Below, piece by piece: positions 1-5,480 of a stretch of 5,832 nt of DNA. The DNA comes from Candidatus Methanosuratincola sp. (GTDB lineage Archaea; Thermoproteota; Methanomethylicia; Methanomethylicales; Methanomethylicaceae), in NCBI GenBank assembly GCA_029907755.1, contig JARYLH010000088.1:1-5832 (forward strand), written 5' to 3'. The position numbers and the translations under genes were made by a program. The notes below the pieces were generated by a model. The model was not told the origin of the DNA, did no database searches, and saw nothing but the letters and a program-made list of their open reading frames with translations. The first letter of the stretch is position 1. Each line of letters opens with the position of its first letter.

Positions 1-1
1 A

Positions 2-85
2 GCCGCAGGGATAGTCGCGGGCAAGAAGTATAAGATATCCGGAAAGGAGGGGGTCGTGCTAGTACTCGAGGAGTCGAGTCCTTGA
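2..85 (+). CDS. C-terminal fragment of an unrecognised protein (5' end outside the window)
   Basis: Of the three forward frames, only this one stays open from the window edge; it ends at a TGA at 83-85. The visible 27 residues begin AAGIVAGKKYKISG and end VLVLEESSP. They alternate glycine/lysine turns with short hydrophobic beta-like strands, as in a small beta-rich C-terminal domain. I do not recognise the family and assign no function. It is not LysW, whose C-terminus should end in an acidic EDWGE-like tail. The coding sequence shares its last ~45 bases with an inverted repeat that spans the stop codon. The gene lies 96 bp upstream of the PAC2-family gene on the same strand; the gap and a TATA-like element suggest a separate transcript. 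At only 84 bases, coding status rests on the open frame and plausible composition. Confidence 0.55.
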   Translation, partial: AAGIVAGKKYKISGKEGVVLVLEESSP

Positions 86-98
86 AACCCTCCTTTCC
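41..98. repeat. Nested inverted repeat over the end of the upstream gene
   Basis: An 11-bp perfect inverted repeat pairs ggaaaggaggg (41-51) with ccctcctttcc (88-98). Inside its 36-nt loop, a second perfect 6-bp stem pairs actcga (64-69) with tcgagt (74-79) around a ggag tetraloop. The TGA stop at 83-85 sits within the outer loop. In RNA this could form a stem with a nested hairpin at the 3' end of the transcript, acting as a terminator aid or 3'-end stabiliser. The left arm is also Shine-Dalgarno-like (aaggagg), but no start codon with a useful reading frame follows it, so I do not call it a ribosome binding site. The pairing is seen directly; the function is inferred. Confidence 0.5.
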
Positions 99-120
99 TT
101 GAACTGCGTCTTATTCGTCT
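91..120 (+). terminator. Possible pyrimidine/U-rich archaeal terminator
   Basis: Downstream of the first gene's stop are two T-rich stretches, tcctttcctt (91-100) and tcttattcgtct (109-120). Archaeal RNA polymerase commonly terminates at U-rich tracts without needing a hairpin, and here the right arm of the 41-98 inverted repeat overlaps the first tract. The tracts are interrupted by C and G, so this is a weak candidate. Confidence 0.3.
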
Positions 121-126
121 ATGCAC

Positions 127-150
127 AACCCTTCCGACAGGGTTAAAAAA
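127..150 (+). promoter_or_regulatory. Possible TATA-like promoter element with a small inverted repeat, upstream of the PAC2-hsp20 unit
   Basis: The run ttaaaaaa at 143-150 is the most A/T-rich stretch in the 96-bp gap and could serve as a TATA box, with purines just 5' as a possible TFB recognition element. Archaeal start sites usually lie about 25 bases downstream of the box centre, which would place transcription start near 172-175. That leaves a leader of only about 7-10 bases before the TTG at 182. Just upstream, aaccc (127-131) and gggtt (140-144) form a 5-bp inverted repeat with an 8-base spacer, a possible operator or small hairpin. The box departs from the TTTAWA consensus and the repeat is short, so both are tentative. 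Confidence 0.35.
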
Positions 151-181
151 TCGGAATGGGCTAATAGATTGGGGATGCTTT

Positions 182-934
182 TTGAAGCCAACTGAAGTTT
201 CAATATACGAGCTTGAGAGGATCGAGGGGGAGAATTTATCCCTCTTGTGCGGCCTTCCAGACGTCGGGCTTGTCGGAATCATCTCAGTATCGCACATAAT
301 CAAGGAGCTCGGCATGAAGGAGGTGGGGTACATCGATTCGGAGCTCTTCCCTCCGCTTGTTGTCTTCCACCAGGGGGAGCCGACTTACCCTATCAGGATA
401 TTCAGAAAGGAAAATCTGTTGGCAGTATTCTCGGAGACTGCCCTCCCGCCAGAATCGCTCTACCCTCTTACCCGCCTCATAGTGAATTGGTCCAAGGAGA
501 AGCAGCTTTCAATGGTAGTCTCCCTGGGGGGAATTGGCGTGCCTAACCGGATTGACATCGACGAGCCAAAGGTATACGGCGCTTCCTCCTCCCAGAAGCT
601 GAGGGATATGATCCTGCAGAGCGGAATAAGCCTGATGGAAGAGGGCTTCCTGGTAGGGCCATATGGGCTGATCGCAAAGCACTCCAAGTCCCTGGGCGTC
701 CCCAACCTTATACTCCTTGCAGAATCCTTCCCGAACTACCCTGACCCCGGTGCGGCTGCAAGCGCATTGGAGGCGCTGAAAAAATTCGTGCCGATCTCCG
801 TAGACATAAAGTCGCTAAAAGACCGGTCCGACGAGATAAGGATGAATGCGAGGGAGCTGATGCGCAAGACCGCGGAGAATATGCAGAGGATGGGCAAGTC
901 GCAGGAGTACGAGCTGCCGCTCATGTATGTTTAG
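182..934 (+). CDS. PAC2-family protein, archaeal proteasome assembly chaperone/activator homologue (PbaA/PbaB-like)
   Basis: This 250-residue protein matches the archaeal PAC2 family (often listed as COG1938 and formerly mislabelled 'ATP-grasp'). Visible family marks are the N-terminal glycine turn GLPDVGLVG (24-32), the strand-loop LGGIGVPN (115-122), a GPYGL turn (159-163), and AESFPNYPDPGAA (180-192), which leads into a lysine- and methionine-rich helical tail (about 194-240). The last three residues, Met-Tyr-Val (248-250), fit the HbYX signature by which proteasome partners dock into pockets of the 20S alpha ring; archaeal PbaB is known to activate the 20S proteasome. A cytosolic proteasome partner is therefore likely. 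The start is TTG at 182: a ggggat motif lies 6-8 bases upstream, translation from there gives the expected PAC2 N-terminus, and the next in-frame Met (residue 45) would delete the conserved glycine turn. The hsp20 gene follows within 12 bases. Family confidence is high; the activator role is inferred from the tail. Confidence 0.85.
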   Translation: MKPTEVSIYELERIEGENLSLLCGLPDVGLVGIISVSHIIKELGMKEVGYIDSELFPPLVVFHQGEPTYPIRIFRKENLLAVFSETALPPESLYPLTRLIVNWSKEKQLSMVVSLGGIGVPNRIDIDEPKVYGASSSQKLRDMILQSGISLMEEGFLVGPYGLIAKHSKSLGVPNLILLAESFPNYPDPGAAASALEALKKFVPISVDIKSLKDRSDEIRMNARELMRKTAENMQRMGKSQEYELPLMYV

Positions 935-944
935 GGGGTGGATC
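935..944 (+). promoter_or_regulatory. Ribosome binding site that sets the hsp20 start
   Basis: The stretch ggggtggatc directly follows the TAG of the PAC2 gene. Its GGGTG core resembles the archaeal 16S anti-Shine-Dalgarno complement (GGAGGTGATCC) and ends 6 bases before the ATG at 947. The alternative GTG start at 938 lies inside this motif and would have no site of its own, so the ATG is favoured. The same GGGTG core and 6-base spacing occur before lysK. Confidence 0.6.
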
Positions 945-946
945 AG

Positions 947-1324
947 ATGTTCCCGGCTGACTATTTCGACATCCAGGCGCGGCTGCGCGGATACATGGAT
1001 GGTTGCCTCGAACCCCTGACCGAGATACAGGAAACCGATAACGAGCTGATAGTGAGGGTCGATATGCCGTGCGTCAGGAGCAAAGACGAGATCAGCGTTA
1101 ACGTGACCGAGGACACGGTGAGCATCGAGGCGAAGATGGAGAAGGCTGTGCAGTACGAGCGGTGGGGTACATTCCAGCGAGGCGTCAGGTTCTTCAAGTA
1201 CTCGAAGACATTCACGCTCCCGACAAAGATAGACCCTGAACGAGCCAAGGCCAGGTTCGTCAAAAACGTCTTGGAGCTCCGCCTTCCAAAGAAGGGAAAG
1301 GTCTTCAAAATAGAGATCCAGTAA
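947..1324 (+). CDS. Small heat shock protein, Hsp20/alpha-crystallin family
   Basis: The 125-residue protein is an ATP-independent holdase that would bind unfolding proteins in the cytosol, usually as a large oligomer. The alpha-crystallin domain spans about residues 22-117, opening with PLTEIQETDNELIVRVDMP. The diagnostic A-x-x-x-N-x-V-L segment appears as ARFVKNVLELRLPK (102-115); the usual glycine after Asn is missing, so the segment reads KNVL rather than NGVL. The C-terminus carries an I-x-I motif (Ile122-Glu-Ile124) almost at its end, which normally docks into a neighbouring subunit. The protein is short for the family: the N-terminal arm is only about 20 residues and there is almost no tail beyond I-x-I, which may mean smaller oligomers. 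I chose ATG 947 over GTG 938 because of the upstream GGGTG. The gene lies 12 bases after the PAC2 gene, suggesting one protein-quality-control transcript, and runs convergently into lysK. Confidence 0.85.
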   Translation: MFPADYFDIQARLRGYMDGCLEPLTEIQETDNELIVRVDMPCVRSKDEISVNVTEDTVSIEAKMEKAVQYERWGTFQRGVRFFKYSKTFTLPTKIDPERAKARFVKNVLELRLPKKGKVFKIEIQ

Positions 1325-1326
1325 GC

Positions 1327-1340
1327 GCCTCAAAAGAGGC
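1327..1340. terminator. Small bidirectional hairpin at the hsp20/lysK convergent junction
   Basis: gcctc (1327-1331) and gaggc (1336-1340) form a perfect 5-bp stem around an aaaa loop; read on the minus strand the loop is tttt. The stem begins 2 bases after the hsp20 stop and covers the last codons and stop of lysK (stop at 1332-1330). No long U-tract follows on either strand, so a strong intrinsic terminator is not supported. It may mark the transcript ends of both units. An alternative pairing, cgcct (1326-1330) with aggcg (1346-1350), would compete with it. Confidence 0.3.
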
Positions 1341-2433
1341 TGTCCAGGCGTTTCATCGCCCTCTTTATTATCTCAATGCTGTCGTAGAACTCCTCGATGG
1401 ATACGTTCTCCATCGGGGTGTGATCCAGCTTGGAGTTGCCGGGCCCGTATACCACCGAGTGCGTGCCTGATGCCCTGACGAAGTCATTGACGTCGCTGGT
1501 GCCGCTCTTCCTGAGGAGCTTGCCTTCCCTGCCGCCGACCTCCCTGATGGCATCGAGGAAAGCAATTACAAGCGGCGATTCCGGATCCTCCTCGAAGGGC
1601 TCGTTCTCGTCCTTGAACTCCACGGATATCTCTGCCTTCTCTCTCCGTCTCTTGAACTCTTCTATGATCAGCTGGATCCTTTCCTTCAGCAGCTTCGAGG
1701 ACATGCCTGGCGGGACCCTAACGTCTGCGGTGACCTCGCAGATGCCCGGGACGGTGTTGTCCTGTGTCCCCCCGCGGAAGAGCGTGACGCACAGCGAAGG
1801 CGACTTGAAAAGGTCCTCCCCTGACCTCTCCCATTCTTCTTCAAGACTCCTCAGCTCACCCACAAGATCCGTGCCTATGTAAACCGCATTTTCGAAGAAC
1901 CTCGGGGCGCTGGCGTGCCCTGGCGAGGTCCGGATGGTGACGGTGAAGACAAGCCTCCCTTTGTATCCGACTGTGACCCCGTATGCGCTGCTCGGCTCCC
2001 CGAAAACCGCAAAATCAAATTCCTCATCGAGATTTGAGAGGAAGTGCCTCATCCCCCTGCTCTTGCCCTCCTCGTCCACTACTGCGAGCGCAACCACCGT
2101 TCCCTTACCGCCCTCCTCAATATACCGCTTCCCTGCGCAGATCAGGGCTGCCAAAGGTGACTTTGCGTCGACTGCACCCCTGCCGAATACGACCTTGCCC
2201 CTCCTCTTGACCTCCAAGAAGCCTTCTACGGTGTCCATATGCCCGCAGAGGAGGAACTTTGGCCTCCCTGACCCAACCCTGCCCTCGACATTGCCTACGC
2301 TGTCGATCCTCACGCTGTAGCCTAGCTTCTCCATCTCATCCGCCAGTAGCCTGCCGATCTCCCCTTCCTGACCGCTCGGGCTGTAGATCTCGAGCATCCT
2401 GAGTAGGAGCCTCTCCGGGTATCCTTCCTCCAT
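1330..2433 (-). CDS. lysK: LysW-lysine (possibly also LysW-ornithine) hydrolase, M20 family
   Basis: LysK performs the last step, cleaving lysine (or ornithine) from the C-terminal glutamate of the carrier LysW. The 367-residue protein has the two-metal M20 layout: HMDT (His65, Asp67), Asp89 in GRGAVDAK, the catalytic pair Glu121-Glu122 in VVDEEG, Glu146 in FGEPSS, and His338 in KLDHTPMENV. A dimerisation/lid domain occupies about residues 155-270. The segment KSGTSDVNDF (309-318) is typical of the LysK branch rather than of DapE or ArgE. I place the start at ATG 2433 because this gives the normal N-terminus (ERLLLRMLEIYSPSGQEGE), a GGGTG motif ends 6 bases upstream, and the ATG lies one base past the lysJ stop. 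The frame stays open up to ATG 2478, but that extension (RKRRRRER) is just the purine-rich end of lysJ read out of frame; GTG 2442 is another weak option. It is the last gene of the operon, with its stop 5 bp from that of hsp20. Confidence 0.92.
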   Translation of the reverse strand: MEEGYPERLLLRMLEIYSPSGQEGEIGRLLADEMEKLGYSVRIDSVGNVEGRVGSGRPKFLLCGHMDTVEGFLEVKRRGKVVFGRGAVDAKSPLAALICAGKRYIEEGGKGTVVALAVVDEEGKSRGMRHFLSNLDEEFDFAVFGEPSSAYGVTVGYKGRLVFTVTIRTSPGHASAPRFFENAVYIGTDLVGELRSLEEEWERSGEDLFKSPSLCVTLFRGGTQDNTVPGICEVTADVRVPPGMSSKLLKERIQLIIEEFKRRREKAEISVEFKDENEPFEEDPESPLVIAFLDAIREVGGREGKLLRKSGTSDVNDFVRASGTHSVVYGPGNSKLDHTPMENVSIEEFYDSIEIIKRAMKRLDSLF

Positions 2434-2434
2434 C

Positions 2435-3613
2435 TCAAGCACCCTTTCTCTTCTTCTCCTCTTCCTCCAGCACCGCATTGCCCACCGTCTCGACCACCGT
2501 CTTGGCCTCTTCCCTGGTCAAGACCAGCGGAGGGAGTAGCCTAAGGACGGTCTTTCCGGCCTCGAGGGCGATGACCCCTCCCTCAAGGCAGCGGAGTATA
2601 ATTCCCATGGTCTCGAACCGCATATCCGCCCCGATCATAAGACCTAGCCCGCGGACCTCCCTGACCATGGTGCTGCCGATGCTGGAGAGCCCCCTCTTCA
2701 GCTCGTCCCCTACCTCCCTTGCGTTCTCGACGAGCCCCTCCTCTGTGAGCGCGTCAACGGCTGCAGCGCAGGCTGCGCAGGCAAGCGGATTGCCCCCGAA
2801 TGTGTTGGAGTGCTCGCCCCTCTTTAGGGAGCCCATTATGTCTTCCCTTGCGAACGTCGCGGCTATTGGTACGCCGCCCCCCAGGGCCTTGCTGGAGCAG
2901 AGTATGTCCGGCTTGACCCCAAAGTGCTGGTGCGCCCAGATCTTACCTGTCCTCCCGAATCCGCTCTGGACCTCGTCGAGCACAAGAAGAATCCCCTTCT
3001 CGTCGCATATCTCCCTCAGCTCCCTGAGGTACTCCGGGGGCGGAACGTTGATGCCGCCCTCACCTTGGACCGGCTCGACGAAGACGGCTGCGGTGTCCTG
3101 ATCGATTAGGTCCCTAACCTTCTCGGCTTTACCGTAGGGGGCAAACTTCACGCCGTCCAATAGTGGCATGAACGGCTCCCTGTACTTTGATGCCCAGGTG
3201 AGCGAGAGCGCGCCCATCGTCTTCCCGTGGTATGCATTGACTGCGGCGATGAAGCCCCTCTTCCTGGTGAATTTCCTAGAGAGCTTTATCGCTGCCTCAA
3301 CCGCCTCGGCGCCCGTGCTCGAGAGGAAGACCCTATCTGTCCCCTCCGGCCTAATCTTGTAGAGCCTTGAGAGGCACTCCTCCCTGGCGTCATTGTAAAA
3401 TGATCCGTGGCACGTCAGGAGCCGAGAAGCCTGCCTGTTGATCGCCTCGACTACCTTGGGGTGGCAGTGACCGAGCAGCGCAACGCCGTATCCGCAGCTG
3501 CAGTCTATGTACTCCTTTCCGTTGCTGTCCCAGACCCTGGCTCCCCTCCCCTTCACAAGCGTTATAGGTCTCTTCCAGAACGTATCTGCAAGGAAAGTGT
3601 CTTCGAAGGTCAT
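2435..3613 (-). CDS. lysJ: LysW-aminoadipate semialdehyde aminotransferase (possibly also acting on LysW-glutamate semialdehyde)
   Basis: LysJ is a PLP-dependent class III aminotransferase that converts carrier-bound aminoadipate semialdehyde to carrier-bound lysine, with glutamate as the usual amino donor; in dual-function archaea it also makes LysW-ornithine. The 392-residue protein shows the phosphate-binding STGAEAVE (99-106), EPVQGEGGI (180-188), DEVQSGFGRTG (213-223) with Asp213 contacting the PLP ring nitrogen, the Schiff-base lysine Lys242 in SSKALGGGVP, and the HSNTFGGNPLAC region (268-279). These are shared with ArgD/AstC; the lys assignment rests on the operon. The ATG overlaps the lysZ stop as ATGA, and gtgatc just upstream fits an archaeal Shine-Dalgarno site. 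The C-terminal tail EEEEKKRKGA is unusually charged and lies beyond the conserved domain. Cysteines are fairly common (for example 38, 40, 50, 68 and 80), with no clear metal-site pattern. Confidence 0.93.
   Translation of the reverse strand: MTFEDTFLADTFWKRPITLVKGRGARVWDSNGKEYIDCSCGYGVALLGHCHPKVVEAINRQASRLLTCHGSFYNDAREECLSRLYKIRPEGTDRVFLSSTGAEAVEAAIKLSRKFTRKRGFIAAVNAYHGKTMGALSLTWASKYREPFMPLLDGVKFAPYGKAEKVRDLIDQDTAAVFVEPVQGEGGINVPPPEYLRELREICDEKGILLVLDEVQSGFGRTGKIWAHQHFGVKPDILCSSKALGGGVPIAATFAREDIMGSLKRGEHSNTFGGNPLACAACAAAVDALTEEGLVENAREVGDELKRGLSSIGSTMVREVRGLGLMIGADMRFETMGIILRCLEGGVIALEAGKTVLRLLPPLVLTREEAKTVVETVGNAVLEEEEKKRKGA
2440..2444 (-). promoter_or_regulatory. Ribosome binding site that sets the lysK start
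   Basis: On the minus strand, GGGTG lies at the end of lysJ, 6 bases before the ATG at 2433-2431. It sits at the 3' end of a 27-base all-purine run (2468-2442) that encodes the Glu/Lys/Arg tail of LysJ. It supports the ATG at 2433 over the in-frame ATG 45 bases upstream. Confidence 0.6.
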
Positions 3614-4431
3614 AGCGAGATCACTGTGCCCGTATTGCCTTCCAATGCCGATGAAATTGGTCTCTCGGCGAACCCTGATGTTATTATTGCTTTCTTGACC
3701 CCGCCCTTCACCGCTTCCACCGCCGCATGGATCTTGGTGCTCATCCCCGGGCCTATCTTCTCGAGCAGCCCCTCCACCTCGAGGGCCGCTATCTTCCTGA
3801 TCACTTTGTTGCCGTCCATTACCCCTTCGACATCGGTGAGGTATACTACAGCATCGGCTTGGATCGCCTTCGCCACGCTCGCCGTGGTCCTGTCTCCGTC
3901 AACATTCAGCGGCTCGAACTCGAGACCCATGGCGAGAGGTGATATCACCGGGACGTAGCCGCTGGAGAGGAGCGTCTCTATCAGCGCGCTGTTGACCGAG
4001 GAGATCTTTCCTGTGTAGCCTCCTTCGATGGCCCTCTTCCTGCCCTGCTCGTCGACTATGACAAGCCTCTTCTTCCTCTCAGCCCTCAGGAGCCCGCCGT
4101 CGAACCCGGATAGCCCTACGGCGTTAATACCGAACTGCTGGAAGACGCCGACAATCTTGGTGTTTATCATGCCAGCCATGACCATTGCGTAGATCTCTGC
4201 CGTCTCCCTGTCGGTGTACCTGCTCTTGAACCCCTCTGGCGAGACGACGAAGACCTGCTCCTTGCCAAGCCTTTTGGCGAAATCGGTGACTATGTCGCCC
4301 CCGCCGTGGACGACTACGAGCCCGCCCTGCCTGGCAAGCGCGCAGAGATCTTCGAGTAGGGGCCTGTTCAGCTCCTCGCCCTTGATCAGATCCCCTCCGA
4401 TCTTCACTGTGACCCTGCTGGTGGGGTTCAT
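3610..4431 (-). CDS. lysZ: LysW-aminoadipate kinase (possibly also LysW-glutamate kinase)
   Basis: LysZ uses ATP to phosphorylate the side-chain carboxylate of aminoadipate held on LysW; it belongs to the amino acid kinase family next to acetylglutamate kinase (ArgB). The 273-residue protein shows the N-terminal catalytic lysine in VKIGGD (Lys10), the glycine loop HGGGDIV (42-48), SRYTDRET (70-77), YTGKISSVN (139-147), the nucleotide-site NVDGDRTTASVAKA (176-189), LTDVEGVM (198-205), and GPGMSTK with Lys233. SRYTDRET and HGGGDIV are typical of the LysZ branch rather than of free-acetylglutamate ArgB. There is no N-terminal helix of the kind arginine-inhibited ArgB enzymes carry, so arginine feedback of that type is not expected. 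The ATG overlaps the lysY stop (ATGA), with GGGGTGA 8 bases upstream, and the stop in turn overlaps lysJ. This supports translational coupling. Confidence 0.93.
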   Translation of the reverse strand: MNPTSRVTVKIGGDLIKGEELNRPLLEDLCALARQGGLVVVHGGGDIVTDFAKRLGKEQVFVVSPEGFKSRYTDRETAEIYAMVMAGMINTKIVGVFQQFGINAVGLSGFDGGLLRAERKKRLVIVDEQGRKRAIEGGYTGKISSVNSALIETLLSSGYVPVISPLAMGLEFEPLNVDGDRTTASVAKAIQADAVVYLTDVEGVMDGNKVIRKIAALEVEGLLEKIGPGMSTKIHAAVEAVKGGVKKAIITSGFAERPISSALEGNTGTVISL

Positions 4432-5480
4432 ATCGGCCTCACCCCTGCGTGGTCTATGCCCGTCCGCTCGTCCACGCCTATCATGATGTTGAAGTTCTGG
4501 ATCGCCTGCCCTGCCGCGCCCTTGATCAGGTTGTCGATGGCCCCGAATGTTATTATCCTGTTGGCGTGGGCGTCGAGCTCGAATCCTACATCGCAGAAAT
4601 TCGATCCAACCACGTTCTTGGGATCTGGTAGCATGTGCAGCCCGCGCTGGTCCTTGACTATCCTCACGAAAGGCTCGCTCTGGTACATCTCCCGGTAAAT
4701 CTTCCAGAGCTCTTGGTTAGTGACCTGCCTGGTTAGGAAAGAGTGCCCAGTCGCCATGATGCCCCTGACCATATCCACGGCGTGCGGGGTGAGCGCGACC
4801 TTCACCTCGCCGCCAGCCAGGGGAGCCAGTTCCTGCTCGATCTCTGCCGTATGCCTGTGCATCGATGGCTTGTAGGGCCTCACCAGCCCCGAGTGCTCAG
4901 GGTGGTGGCTTGCGATACTCACAGAGGTGCCAGCCCCTGAGGAACCTATCTTTGCGTCCACGACCACCCTGTTCTTCTCCACAGCCCCTGTCTTTATCGC
5001 CGGCGCGACGCTCAGGATGCTCGCAGTAGCAATGCACCCTGGGTTGGCAACCAGCTTGGCACCCTTGATCTCTTCCCGGTGGAATTCCGGAAGACCGTAG
5101 ACTGCAAGATCGAGGAGCTCGGGGAACGGGTGCTCCCAACCGTACCACTTTGGATAGTCCTCCTTCTTGAGCCTGAAGTCCGCGCTGAGATCAATTACCC
5201 TTACCCCTGCCTCGAGCAGCCTCTTTGCCGCCGGAGCCGAAGAGCCGTGCGGTAATGCCAAGAAGACAAACTCGCACTCAGCTGCGACCTTCTCCAGATC
5301 CGGCTCCACGAATTTCAAATCCGTCTTCTTCCTAAGTTGAGGGTGCACCCTGAAGACGGGCTCACCTGCATTCTCTCTTGATGTTGCGATCTTTATATCA
5401 GCCTCCGGATGGTCAACGAGCAGCCTGAGCAGCTCCCCTCCGGTATAGCCTGAAGCCCCCACTATTCCTACAGTTCTCAT
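4428..5480 (-). CDS. lysY: LysW-aminoadipate 6-phosphate reductase (possibly also LysW-glutamyl phosphate reductase)
   Basis: LysY reduces the carrier-bound acyl phosphate made by LysZ to the semialdehyde with NADPH; it is the LysW-pathway relative of ArgC. The 350-residue protein has an N-terminal Rossmann fold with GASGYTGGE (8-16), the conserved SREN-AG-P and HPQLR segments (34-50), LPHG (76-79), DLSADFRL (97-104), catalytic Cys149 in ANPGCIATA, and the probable catalytic His208 in the HRHTAEIEQEL stretch (208-218). SSGAGTSVSIASHHPE (180-195) and the C-terminal FGAIDNLIKGAAGQAIQN (312-329) are family-typical. Length agrees with LysY/ArgC. The ATG overlaps the lysX stop by 4 nt, with a GGGAGG motif 7 bases upstream inside lysX. 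The fold alone cannot separate LysY from ArgC; the lys neighbours decide it. Confidence 0.93.
   Translation of the reverse strand: MRTVGIVGASGYTGGELLRLLVDHPEADIKIATSRENAGEPVFRVHPQLRKKTDLKFVEPDLEKVAAECEFVFLALPHGSSAPAAKRLLEAGVRVIDLSADFRLKKEDYPKWYGWEHPFPELLDLAVYGLPEFHREEIKGAKLVANPGCIATASILSVAPAIKTGAVEKNRVVVDAKIGSSGAGTSVSIASHHPEHSGLVRPYKPSMHRHTAEIEQELAPLAGGEVKVALTPHAVDMVRGIMATGHSFLTRQVTNQELWKIYREMYQSEPFVRIVKDQRGLHMLPDPKNVVGSNFCDVGFELDAHANRIITFGAIDNLIKGAAGQAIQNFNIMIGVDERTGIDHAGVRPI

Noticed and set aside
2..85. Possibility that the first gene fragment is lysW
   Set aside because: LysW ends in a conserved acidic EDWGE-like tail and contains a zinc-binding cysteine set. This fragment ends in EESSP and has no cysteine.
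938..946. GTG start for hsp20 at 938
   Set aside because: It lies inside the GGGGTGG motif that serves as the ribosome site for ATG 947, and it would have no site of its own.
815..1333. Minus-strand reading frame (172 codons) opposite the PAC2 end and hsp20
   Set aside because: The plus-strand genes have clear family motifs over the same bases. The reverse frame is Leu/Arg/His-rich with no motif.
1430..1882. Forward-strand reading frame (150 codons) opposite lysK
   Set aside because: It is a shadow of the M20 hydrolase gene with Ser/Leu/Pro-rich composition and no domain signature.
2478..3101. Long forward-strand reading frame (207 codons) opposite lysJ
   Set aside because: It is antisense to well-conserved lysJ sequence, is rich in Ser/Pro/Thr as expected for a complement-strand shadow in GC-rich DNA, and shows no recognisable motif.
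3407..3958. Forward-strand reading frame (183 codons) across the lysJ-lysZ junction
   Set aside because: It runs antisense to two recognised genes, has a low-complexity Ser/Thr/Pro composition, and shows no ribosome site or family resemblance.
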